From Gemmatimonadota bacterium (lineage in GTDB: Bacteria; Gemmatimonadota; Gemmatimonadetes; Palauibacterales; KS3-K002): 64,000 nt of DNA. The first letter of the stretch is position 1. Every line of letters starts with the position of its first letter. Shown piece by piece: positions 10,002 to 17,396 of this stretch. The position numbers and the translations under genes were made by a program. The stretch spans positions 1,970,586-2,034,585 of the forward strand of contig CP070812.1 of the NCBI GenBank assembly GCA_020344015.1. Direction: 5' to 3'. The notes below the pieces were generated by a model that worked only from the letters and a program-made list of their open reading frames with translations, ran no database searches and was not told the origin of the DNA.

Positions 10002-11072
10002 GTGGGGACGCGAAAGGGGCTCTTTCGTGCCACGTCGGACCTGCGGCGTCGCGAGTGGCGGTTGGAAGGGCCCTACCTTGCGGGCTACGAGATCTTCCAT
10101 GCGTGCCTCGACCGGCGCGACGGTGCGACCGCGTACGCGGCGGCCCACCACACGGTCTGGGGCGTGCACGTCTACCGCAGCGTCGACGGTGGGCGCAGCT
10201 GGGACCTGTCGCCGGAGGCCCCGCACCACGCGACAGTGGAGGGCGCTGAAAGCCTCAAGGCGATCTGGCACCTGGCTCCGGGTCATGCCGACGAGCCGGA
10301 TTGCCTCTATGCTGGAATCCAGCCGGCGGGTCTCTTCGTGAGTCACGACGGCGGTGGGCGGTGGGAGCCGGTCCAGGGGCTGAACGACCATCCCACGCGC
10401 GGCAGCTGGCAACCCGCCAAGGGTGGGCTCGCCCTCCACTCGATCTGTGTCGACCCACGTGACGCGAGGCGCATATATGCAGCCATCTCGGCGGGCGGCG
10501 TGTACCGCAGCGACGACGGTGGTGCGACCTGGAAGCCGGTGAACAGGGGTATCCGGGCCGACTACCTCGCCGACACGACTCCGGAATCGGGGCACTGCGT
10601 TCACCGGATCGTGCTACACCCGACGCGACCGGACCGTCTCTATCAGCAGAGTCACACGGGCACATACCGGACCGACGACCGCGGCGAGAGCTGGCTAGAG
10701 ATCACGGAGGGGCTGCCCAGCGACTTCGGCTACGCCGTGGCCAGCGACCCGAACGACCCCGACACGGTGTACGTCATCCCCGAGGAAAGCAGCCACATCC
10801 GCACGACCGTGGGCGGGGCGATCACGGTCTATCGCAGCCGCAACGCCGGGGCCGATTGGCAGCCGCAGACCCGCGGCCTGCCGCAGGAAGACGCCTACGT
10901 GACCATCCTGCGCGAGGCGATCGACACCGACGGGCTCGACCCCTGTGGCGTCTATTTCGGAACCTCAAGCGGCCACCTATTCGCCAGTCGCGACGCCGGC
11001 GAAAGCTGGATGATCGTAGCCGGCTTCCTGCCGCGCGTCCTATCGGTGGACGCCGGCTTGTTGAGGAAGTGA
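10002..11072 (+). CDS. BNR/Asp-box repeat beta-propeller protein (sialidase-like fold)
   Basis: At least 356 residues with about six Asp-box motifs of the S-x-D-G-G-x-x-W type: SVDGGRSWD, SHDGGGRWE, SDDGGATWK, TDDRGESWL, SRNAGADWQ and SRDAGESWM. These mark the blades of a sialidase/VPS10-like propeller. Sialidase catalytic residues are not recognisable, so enzymatic activity should not be assumed. No signal peptide is seen, so it is probably cytoplasmic. The first standard start is GTG 10002, but it has no ribosome site and begins inside the first strand (VVLLVGTRKGLF). A strong GGGAGG at 9954-9959 stands 6 nt before an in-frame ATC at 9966, which may be the true start. The next gene, yqeC, begins 4 nt after the stop. 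Confidence 0.8.
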   Translation: MGTRKGLFRATSDLRRREWRLEGPYLAGYEIFHACLDRRDGATAYAAAHHTVWGVHVYRSVDGGRSWDLSPEAPHHATVEGAESLKAIWHLAPGHADEPDCLYAGIQPAGLFVSHDGGGRWEPVQGLNDHPTRGSWQPAKGGLALHSICVDPRDARRIYAAISAGGVYRSDDGGATWKPVNRGIRADYLADTTPESGHCVHRIVLHPTRPDRLYQQSHTGTYRTDDRGESWLEITEGLPSDFGYAVASDPNDPDTVYVIPEESSHIRTTVGGAITVYRSRNAGADWQPQTRGLPQEDAYVTILREAIDTDGLDPCGVYFGTSSGHLFASRDAGESWMIVAGFLPRVLSVDAGLLRK

Positions 11073-11076
11073 GATC

Positions 11077-11829
11077 GTGAGCGAGCTGCTCGACCTGCTC
11101 GCCGCCCGCTCCGGCACCGTCTGCGTTGTCGGTGCCGGCGGCAAGAAGACCACGCTGTACCATCTGGCGCTGATGCATCCCGGCCGCGTCGGGCTCACCT
11201 GCACCGTGCCCAACACGCACTTTCCCGACGCGCTGGGCGCCTGCGTGGTCGTTGCCGAAGCTGCGGAGCTCGTGCGCGCCGTGGCTCTAGCGGCGGCGGC
11301 CCACCGGCTGGTCGCCTTCGCCCAGCCATCCGAGAAGACAGGGCGCTACGGGGGACTGGCTCCCGAGCTCATCGCGGAGATCCAGAGCGCCACGGGCTTC
11401 GATGTGCTGCTGGTCAAGTGCGATGGGGCGCGCATGCGCTGGATCAAAGCGCCTCAGAACGAAGAGCCGCTGATCCCAGAAACGGCCAACACGGTCATTC
11501 CGATTGTGTCGGCAAAGGCGTTCGGCGAACCGCTCACCGAGACCGTCGCGCACCGCCTCTCGCGCGTCGAGACCGTGACCGGCGCAGGATACGGAGAAGC
11601 CATTACTCCCCAACACGTCGCGCGCCTCCTGGCCCACCAAGAGGGCGCGCTCAAGAACACCGGCAGCGCCACCGTCGTCCCCATTATCAACATGGTAGAC
11701 AATTCGGAGCTCGAGGCCGTAGCCCGGGAAGCCGCCCGCGCGGCCCTCGGCCTCACCGACCGCTTCGACCGGATCGTCTTGACATCTCACCTCCAAACTG
11801 CCCGATTAGTCGGCGTAGTGGCCCAGTAA
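11077..11829 (+). CDS. yqeC: YqeC-type selenium-dependent hydroxylase accessory protein
   Basis: A 250-residue protein with an N-terminal P-loop-like motif VVGAGGKKTTL and the family block VKCDGARMRWIKAPQNEEPLIP (about residues 113-134), which matches the DGAR-x-x-x-KAP-x-x-x-EP-x-IP signature of YqeC. YqeC is known from comparative genomics to accompany selenium-dependent molybdenum hydroxylases and is thought to help insert or activate the labile selenium/Mo cofactor. No hydroxylase, yqeB or mocA lies nearby. Start GTG 11077 is 4 nt after the BNR gene stop. Its presence suggests selenium use in this organism, which matters for the TGA-containing gene at 13705. Confidence 0.8.
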   Translation: MSELLDLLAARSGTVCVVGAGGKKTTLYHLALMHPGRVGLTCTVPNTHFPDALGACVVVAEAAELVRAVALAAAAHRLVAFAQPSEKTGRYGGLAPELIAEIQSATGFDVLLVKCDGARMRWIKAPQNEEPLIPETANTVIPIVSAKAFGEPLTETVAHRLSRVETVTGAGYGEAITPQHVARLLAHQEGALKNTGSATVVPIINMVDNSELEAVAREAARAALGLTDRFDRIVLTSHLQTARLVGVVAQ

Positions 11830-11906
11830 GAACAGTTACGATTACTAACCCGGGCCGCGCTCCTGCCCGGAATGCTCGTTGCCGGTCCAACCTTGGGAGG
11901 TCCAAC

Positions 11907-12926
11907 ACGCTCAGACCGTTACGACTCGCGCTCGCCTTGATCATCACCGTCGGCTCGGCCGCCCAGGCCCAATGGGCCTCGAACCGGCCGGATAGCCACG
12001 CACCGTACGGTGTGATGATGGACCACACACATGAGCTGGGAGAGTTCGTGTTCTCCTACCGCTACATGTACATGCAGATGAACGGTCTGCGCATCGGCAC
12101 GGAAAAGGCCACCTCGAATGAAGTGTTGAACCTGGGGTACTCGGCCACGCCCACCGACATGCAGACGCAGATGCACATGTTAGCGGCGATGTTCGCGCCC
12201 ATCGAGAACTTCACTCTGGTGGCGATGCTGCCGTTCGCGGTGAAGAGCATGGACCACGCGACACGGAGTGGTCCGTTCACGACGGAGTCTTCTGGGGTGG
12301 CTGATTTGGAGGTCGCCGGCATGTGGAAGCTCGAGCCGGCAGACGACCAGCTGGTACACCTCGACCTCGCCCTCAGCTTCCCCAATGGCTCGACCGAAAA
12401 GACCGACGGTACCCCGATGGGTGACGATGTCTGCCTGCCCTACCCGGTTCAGATCGGGTCTGGGACCTTCGACCTAACTCCCGGGCTGACCTGTCTGGGC
12501 CAGGCGAGCAAATTCTCCTGGGGCCTCCAGGGCTTGACCACCTTCCGCCTCGGCGAGAACGACCAGGGCTACCGCTTCGGCCACCGGTACATGGCGACTA
12601 CCTGGGGAGCATACCACACCATCGACTGGCTGAGCGGTTCGCTACGACTCGACTGGACCAAAAAGGAAAACGTCGAGGGAGCCGATTCCGAACTCGATCC
12701 GGACGTCGTGCCGACCGCCGATCCGGACCTGCAGGGCTTCAACCGCTGGAGCGCCGGTTTCGGCATCAACACCTATATCCGTGAAGGCAGCTTCCGGGGC
12801 CTGCGAATCAACGGGGATTTCGTAATACCATTCGACCAGGACCTCAACGACCCGCAGCTCGAGACCGACCGGTACCTGATAGTCGGCCTTCAGTATTCCG
12901 GTCAGACGGGCTGGCTCGGAGGATGA
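11907..12926 (+). CDS. Met/His-rich outer-membrane beta-barrel (transporter-like) protein, probable ACG start
   Basis: A protein of about 339 residues: signal peptide LRPLRLALALIITVGSAAQA with cleavage after AQA, then a beta-rich chain with alternating aromatics typical of outer-membrane barrels. The N-terminal third is rich in Met and His (GVMMDHTHELGEF, RYMYMQMNG, DMQTQMHMLAAM, KSMDHATR), as in barrel proteins found near copper genes; metal binding is an inference. The frame is open far upstream, but there is no ATG, GTG or TTG between the yqeC end and the signal peptide. ACG at 11907 lies 6 nt after GGGAGG (11895-11900) and would place the start exactly at the signal peptide. The 3' end overlaps the next gene (ATGA). 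Confidence 0.75.
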   Translation, partial: TLRPLRLALALIITVGSAAQAQWASNRPDSHAPYGVMMDHTHELGEFVFSYRYMYMQMNGLRIGTEKATSNEVLNLGYSATPTDMQTQMHMLAAMFAPIENFTLVAMLPFAVKSMDHATRSGPFTTESSGVADLEVAGMWKLEPADDQLVHLDLALSFPNGSTEKTDGTPMGDDVCLPYPVQIGSGTFDLTPGLTCLGQASKFSWGLQGLTTFRLGENDQGYRFGHRYMATTWGAYHTIDWLSGSLRLDWTKKENVEGADSELDPDVVPTADPDLQGFNRWSAGFGINTYIREGSFRGLRINGDFVIPFDQDLNDPQLETDRYLIVGLQYSGQTGWLGG

Positions 12927-13660
12927 GCATGATCGGTCTGCTGCTTGCCGCGCTGCTTGCCGCTGGGGCGCCCGACCCGGGTGACGGATACCTATATCGC
13001 ACCCTCCTCGTGAGGGCAGCCCCGGGCAAGTTGCTCGAGCTCATCGACCTCTACAAGGAGCGGATGCCCATCTACGAGGCCGCCGGCGAACGGCCGTACT
13101 GGATGCGCCACACGCAGGGCGACCAGTGGGACCTGCTCCTCCTCTTCCCGATGGGCAGCTTCGCCGATTACTACGAGGCGGAGCGAATCGCTAGACGCGA
13201 GGCCGCGGCTCAAGCGTCCGGGCGTTTGGAGGAGGACTTCCAGCGCGAGCTGGACGCACGCATCTCCTGGCGTGAGGAAGTGTACGTCCTGGGTCCGGAG
13301 CTGGAGGTAGTCGACAGCGCCTTCGCCAGCGCGGGCTATTTCCACATCGAGGCGTTCGTAGCACTCCCGGGCAAACGCGAGGCGCTTCTCGAGCAGCGCC
13401 ACATGGAGAACGAGTATCTGGCCGGGATTGGCCGGCCGCTCAACCTCATCTTCACACGGGTGGCCGGCGCCGCGTGGGACCTCTATACCATCGGGTTCTA
13501 CAGAGATATCAAGCACTTCGCCGGCAGCGCCGACGTGCCAGACCAATTGGCGGAAACCTCGGCCCGGGCTGCAGGGTTTGAGGGGGCAGACCGGATCGGG
13601 ACGTACATGCGAACGCTGATCCAGTGGCACCGCGATACCCTAGCTACCGCCATACGCTGA
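12923..13660 (+). CDS. Exported NIPSNAP-like (dimeric alpha-beta barrel) protein
   Basis: A 245-residue protein with a short hydrophobic N-terminus (MIGLLLAALLAAGAPDPG), likely a signal peptide. Two similar halves follow, each with a strand-helix pattern of ferredoxin-like alpha-beta barrels: YLYRTLLVRAAPGKLLELIDLYKE and GYFHIEAFVALPGKREALLEQRH. The match to NIPSNAP/ABM-type domains is by pattern only. The ATG overlaps the stop of the upstream barrel gene, so the two are translationally coupled, and the DUF3179 gene follows after 44 nt. Another start, ATG 12929, is possible. Confidence 0.6.
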   Translation: MSMIGLLLAALLAAGAPDPGDGYLYRTLLVRAAPGKLLELIDLYKERMPIYEAAGERPYWMRHTQGDQWDLLLLFPMGSFADYYEAERIARREAAAQASGRLEEDFQRELDARISWREEVYVLGPELEVVDSAFASAGYFHIEAFVALPGKREALLEQRHMENEYLAGIGRPLNLIFTRVAGAAWDLYTIGFYRDIKHFAGSADVPDQLAETSARAAGFEGADRIGTYMRTLIQWHRDTLATAIR

Positions 13661-13704
13661 TTCGGGCATCCGTGCAAGAGAACCGGTAGAACCAGGAGTA
13701 ATCC

Positions 13705-14742
13705 ATGCCGCAACCATCACTGGTTCGACGTGGCCCTCATCTGTGGCCGATACTGGCAGCCCTCTCGCTCTTCGCCGCGTCCGACTCACCCGCCCAGGAG
13801 GAGTTCGACCTCGACCGCGCCTTCATTCTGGACAGTGCATCGGTCGAGCCGTTCTATGTGACGGAGACCCGCTCGCTTCGTCAGGCGCTCGACGAGGGCG
13901 TCATCAACAAAGCCATCCCTCTGGTGGTGATGCAGCACGAGGCCGGGGCGCTGGCGTTCGTCGTCGATCAACTTGCCTACCACCACATGGCACAGGGCGA
14001 AATCGATGGCGAACCATGGCTGGTCTCCTTTTGACCCGTCTGCAATACAGGGGTCAGTTTGACCCCGGTGATCAACGGAGAAACCCACCACTTCGAGTTT
14101 ATCGGACTATACGACGGTGTCTCAATTTTGAGGGACCGCGAGACCGGCGGCTATTGGCATCACATAACCGGCCAGTGTCTTTACGGTCCACTAGCGGGCG
14201 CTCGACTCGCTGGACTGTCAAACCTCTTGCACCTGAGCGTCGACCAAGCGCTCAACGTCTATGACCACCTCGAGATCGCGGTTTCCGACCGACCGATTCG
14301 CGGTACTCCAAGCCGCTGGTGGCCATTGGCCGAGAGTGTCCCGGCCCTGCCCGACAGACTCAGAAACACCATGGCCGGCGAGGACACACGCCGTTCGACG
14401 ATGGATGTCGGTCTCGGCGTGTGGAACCAGAGAATCCAGCGCTACTACCCGATGGAGTCCATCGCCGCCAGTGACGACTACGTCATCGACGAATTCGATG
14501 GTCGCCGCCTTCTCGTCTACTTCGATCCCGCAGGACACGCCCTGTCCGCGCTATACACACGGGCGACGAGCGCCGAGTGGAGAGACAAGGACCTCGTCCT
14601 GGACACCGGCGAGTTTATCCACGGCGGCGTTCTCCACGATCCGCAGGGCAGCCGGCTGGTGACAGAACGCCCGATGCAGCTTTTCACCAGGTGGTACGGG
14701 TATGCCCTGACGTTTCCGACAACCGAGATCTTCACGCCCTAG
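13705..14742 (+). CDS. DUF3179-family protein with in-frame TGA: candidate selenoprotein
   Basis: One reading frame runs from ATG 13705 (AGGAG 6 nt upstream) to TAG 14742, interrupted only by TGA at 14032-14034. Translating through gives 345 residues: signal peptide ending near SDSPAQ, then a DUF3179 core. The family has a Y/F-CP-L/V-C-G/N-TG motif after a hydrophobic strand. Here it reads WLVSF-TGA-PVCNTG, so the TGA stands exactly at the first Cys (position 110) and Cys113 is kept. Downstream the family block DRETGGYWHHITGQCLYGPLAG is intact, and no other stop or shift occurs in 708 nt. A SECIS-like hairpin follows (14050-14066). The alternatives are a fresh Cys-to-stop mutation (one base change from TGC) or a sequencing error. 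Function is unknown; a UxxC motif outside the cytoplasm suggests redox or metal chemistry. Confidence 0.7.
14032..14066 (+). promoter_or_regulatory. Candidate bacterial SECIS element (TGA plus hairpin)
   Basis: After the TGA (14032-14034) come 15 nt, then a perfect 7-bp stem: GGGGTCA (14050-14056) with TGACCCC (14060-14066), and apical loop GTT (14057-14059). The loop begins 22 nt after the TGA, with G as the first loop base. From memory, bacterial SECIS models require 16-37 nt to the loop, a loop of at least 3 nt and a G in the first two loop positions; all are met. The hairpin lies inside the coding sequence, as expected for bacteria. A competing pairing of TGACCC (14032-14037) with GGGTCA is possible. 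Confidence 0.55.
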
Positions 14743-15001
14743 GATCCAGCGGCCCGCCGACGCCCCGCAGACCTCCGGATCCTGGACGCTCGCGCCACGC
14801 CGACCCGCTTCCCGGCGGGGAGGAACCCGGCCAACTGGCTTGGGTAGAACGAGATACGCGCGGCGACACGCGCAAAGAGACCGAGGCTCTGGCCACACAG
14901 GCGAGCCTCCAGACAAGTGAGACCCGTCCTGCTCACGCTGCCCAGACCAGCCGCGTGACTCCCCGCCAGCACAAGCTCCCGGCCGGGAGGCCAATCTAGT
15001 C

Positions 15002-15445
15002 ATGGCAAAGCCAGGCTTCACGCTCGTCGAGCTCCTAGCCGCCATCGTCATCATCTCCATCCTGGCGGCGATGACCTCGGCCACCGTTTATCGGTCGAAG
15101 AACGCTGCATACCTGGCCGCGATGCAGTCGGATCTGCGGAACTTGATCCGCGCGCAAGAGGAGTATTACGCGTCGAGCAGCATTTACTTCACAAACGACC
15201 CCGGAAACGCAGATGGGGCGACTTACACGAAGTCGGCTGACGGACTCGATTTCACCCCCAGCCAGAACGTGGTGATAAAGATCCGCGCCAATAGCAGAGG
15301 GTGGTCGGCCCGCGCCGAGCACGAGAACCGCAGCCCCGACAAGTTCTACTGCGCGGTCTTCATGGGCGACATAAATGCCTTCGACCCCGCCGAAGAAGAG
15401 GGCGTCATCGCCTGCGAGCCGAGGAAGAAAGGGAAGAAGAAGTGA
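15002..15445 (+). CDS. Type IV pilin-like protein
   Basis: A 147-residue prepilin with a very short leader: MAKPG/FTLVELLAAIVIISILAAM, with Glu at +5 after the predicted cleavage. A globular domain with Cys in KFYCAVF and IACEPRK follows, suggesting a C-terminal disulfide loop. The tail is Lys-rich (RKKGKKK). It is clearly related in plan to the pilin at 9365 (AQEEYYASSS versus AQEAYWADTK). GGGAGG lies about 13 nt upstream of the ATG. I found no sigma-54 type site in the 259-nt region 14743-15001 ahead of it, and nothing else nameable there. Confidence 0.85.
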   Translation: MAKPGFTLVELLAAIVIISILAAMTSATVYRSKNAAYLAAMQSDLRNLIRAQEEYYASSSIYFTNDPGNADGATYTKSADGLDFTPSQNVVIKIRANSRGWSARAEHENRSPDKFYCAVFMGDINAFDPAEEEGVIACEPRKKGKKK

Positions 15446-15490
15446 CGGGGCAGGCCTCCGACCTTTAACCGCTAACCCTGCCTCCCCTCA

Positions 15491-16282
15491 TCACTGGATC
15501 GCGATACCGAACTGCGCGACCAGCAAGTTTGCCTCACTCTCGACGGGCGTGAACGAATAGTAGCCGCCGCCGAGGTCGACGATCGCCCCTTCTGTCAGGT
15601 AGCTGACGCGGCCGTTGTTCACGTACTGGAGCCCGAAGTAGAAATTCAAGCTCCCTGACGCCCTGACCGAGACGCCGCCGCCGGCTGTCCACGCTCCCGT
15701 CCACTCAGAGTACTCCGTATCGCCTTCGAAGAACATGGCGAGGTCGCCCATCACATCGAAGAAATCGCGCTCGCAGTACTCGTGGTCTTCCCACGCCTCA
15801 CATTCGTACGCATAGTCCGAGTAGTACGAATCATCCCAGTCCGTCCCGGTCCAGAAATACGAGAACCCAGCGCCGACGTGCAGAAATGGCCGCACGTCGC
15901 CGGATCCGAAGGTCATCTGCGGCCCCAGGAAGAACGAGCCGATCCGGTTCCTGATCGTCAGTTCCTCGTAGCCCTGCCCGGCAGCCAGGGACTGCGATCG
16001 CGTCTGGCTGCCGTAGTACACCATCGAACCGTCCAGCCGCAGACCGAGTCCGCCGTTGTCCCCGACGTCAAAGTGCAGGAATGCGCCGGCTCCCAAGCTT
16101 TCATCTACATGGTACCCGAACTCGCCGACCGGCTGCGCCCACATGAAACCGAGGCCGAGACCCGATCGGTCCCCAGACCTGTGGCCCTCGAAGTCTTGAG
16201 CTGCACTAGTGACGGCAAGTACGAGGAACAGTACAAGAAGAGCTACTGCTATGACGACCCTATTATGCAGTGCCAGTCCCAT
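15491..16282 (-). CDS. Putative outer-membrane beta-barrel protein
   Basis: A 263-residue protein from ATG 16282, chosen because AGGAGGT lies just upstream; the frame is open 20 codons further. It has a signal peptide (VVIAVALLVLFLVLAVTSAAQ) and then Gly/aromatic alternation (GLGLGFMWAQPVGEFGYHV, GGLGLRLDGSMVYYG, LHVGAGFSYFW), ending FGIAIQ. This is the pattern of small 8-10 strand barrels (OmpA_like/outer membrane protein beta-barrel domain). An Asp/Glu/Tyr-rich loop with two Cys (YAYECEAWEDHEYCERD) may be surface-exposed. No family name can be given. Confidence 0.7.
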   Translation of the reverse strand: MGLALHNRVVIAVALLVLFLVLAVTSAAQDFEGHRSGDRSGLGLGFMWAQPVGEFGYHVDESLGAGAFLHFDVGDNGGLGLRLDGSMVYYGSQTRSQSLAAGQGYEELTIRNRIGSFFLGPQMTFGSGDVRPFLHVGAGFSYFWTGTDWDDSYYSDYAYECEAWEDHEYCERDFFDVMGDLAMFFEGDTEYSEWTGAWTAGGGVSVRASGSLNFYFGLQYVNNGRVSYLTEGAIVDLGGGYYSFTPVESEANLLVAQFGIAIQ

Positions 16283-16532
16283 GTCCACCTCCTGCCGAGG
16301 TCTTCCCTCCGAGACCCCACCCACCAACCACGCAGGAGGCAAGCCCGGTGCCGGGGCGCGGGTAGCGAAAGCCCAATAGCCATGCGGTTTATCTAGGCAT
16401 TACCCTGCGGAGGTGTGTCGGACGGATACGGCGGGCGTGGCCCAAGCGTACGTGCGGTCGGAGACCCCGGCCCCCGCAGGAGTGCGCGGATCGGCCTTGA
16501 CCGACACGGCGGCCAGCTTCTAAGCTCACTCC

Positions 16533-17396
16533 ATGAGCCTCTCCGTGATCCTGGCGACCTACAATTCCCCCGAGTGGTTGGAGAAGGTGCTCTGGGGATA
16601 CGCGGCGCAGGATACGAGCGACTTCGAGATCGTGATCGCCGATGACGGGTCCGGCCCCGAGACCCGCGCGCTGATCGATCGCATGAGCCGGGAGACTGAT
16701 CTCACCATCACGCACGTCTGGCACGAGGATCGCGGCTTCCGAAAGTGCGAGATCCTCAACAAGGCCATCCTGGCGTCGGCGGGCGACTACCTGGTCTTCT
16801 CGGACGGCGACTGTATCCCGCGACGCGACCTCCTCGCACAGCATCAACGGCTCCGCCGGCCGGGTCACTTCCTCTCCGGCGGGCACGTGAGCCTACCCCT
16901 CTCAATCAGCACGGCGATCACCCCCGAGCACATTCGGACAGGCCGAGTGGCCGACGCGACCTGGCTGCGCAGCCAGGGCCTCAAGCCGACGAGGAAGATG
17001 CTGAGGCTGCTGGCGGGATCACGGCTGGGACGAGTGTTCGACGCCGTGACGCCGACTCGGCCGACGTGGAACGGCGGTAACGCCTCGGCCTGGCGCGAAG
17101 ACTTGCTCGCCGCTAACGGCTACGACGAGAGGATGGTCTGGGGAGGCCTGGACCGGGAGCTAGGTGAGCGACTCGAGAACGCCGGCGTACGCGGAGTTCA
17201 GATCCGGCATCGCGCCGTCGTCGTGCATCTCGACCACCCACGGGGCTATGCCAGCGAGGAAGGGGTGCGAGGCAACGCTCAGATCCGCGAGCAGACACGC
17301 AGGACGCGACGCACGCGAACCGAGTACGGGCTGGACAGGCACCGCGAAGCGGAGTTGATCGTTCACCGCCCAGGGGCAGCCAGCACCTCCATGTAG
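16533..17396 (+). CDS. Family 2 glycosyltransferase
   Basis: A 287-residue GT-A enzyme. Motifs: nucleotide-binding start LSVILATYNSPEWLEKVL, IVIADDGSGPETRALI (first DxD-like site), FSDGDCIPRRDLL (metal-binding DGD) and the acceptor region WNGGNASAWREDLLAANGYDERMVWGGLDRELGERL. The last is typical of GT2 enzymes with a C-terminal galactosyltransferase-like (Glyco_transf_7C) part, where the ED-like acid is here LDRE. It probably adds a sugar to surface polysaccharide. The 3' end overlaps the convergent GT4 gene by 34 nt. ATG 16533 has no strong ribosome site. Confidence 0.85.
   Translation: MSLSVILATYNSPEWLEKVLWGYAAQDTSDFEIVIADDGSGPETRALIDRMSRETDLTITHVWHEDRGFRKCEILNKAILASAGDYLVFSDGDCIPRRDLLAQHQRLRRPGHFLSGGHVSLPLSISTAITPEHIRTGRVADATWLRSQGLKPTRKMLRLLAGSRLGRVFDAVTPTRPTWNGGNASAWREDLLAANGYDERMVWGGLDRELGERLENAGVRGVQIRHRAVVVHLDHPRGYASEEGVRGNAQIREQTRRTRRTRTEYGLDRHREAELIVHRPGAASTSM

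Noticed and set aside
9921-10604. Open frame of 227 codons on the minus strand.
   Set aside because: It is antisense to the BNR gene, whose Asp-box motifs are clear. The minus product shows no family features.
11418-11906. The long open frame that extends the barrel gene back to 11418.
   Set aside because: It lies in another frame of yqeC and is Arg/Pro-rich. The signal peptide near 11910 marks the true N-terminus.
13705-14034. Treating 13705-14034 and 14059-14742 as two separate genes.
   Set aside because: They are in the same frame with only 24 nt between the TGA and the next ATG. The first ends in the middle of a conserved motif and the second starts after it with no ribosome site.
14743-15001. 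A sigma-54 site before the second pilin gene.
   Set aside because: I searched the 259 nt for GG-N10-GC with TGGCAC/TTGC features and found none convincing.
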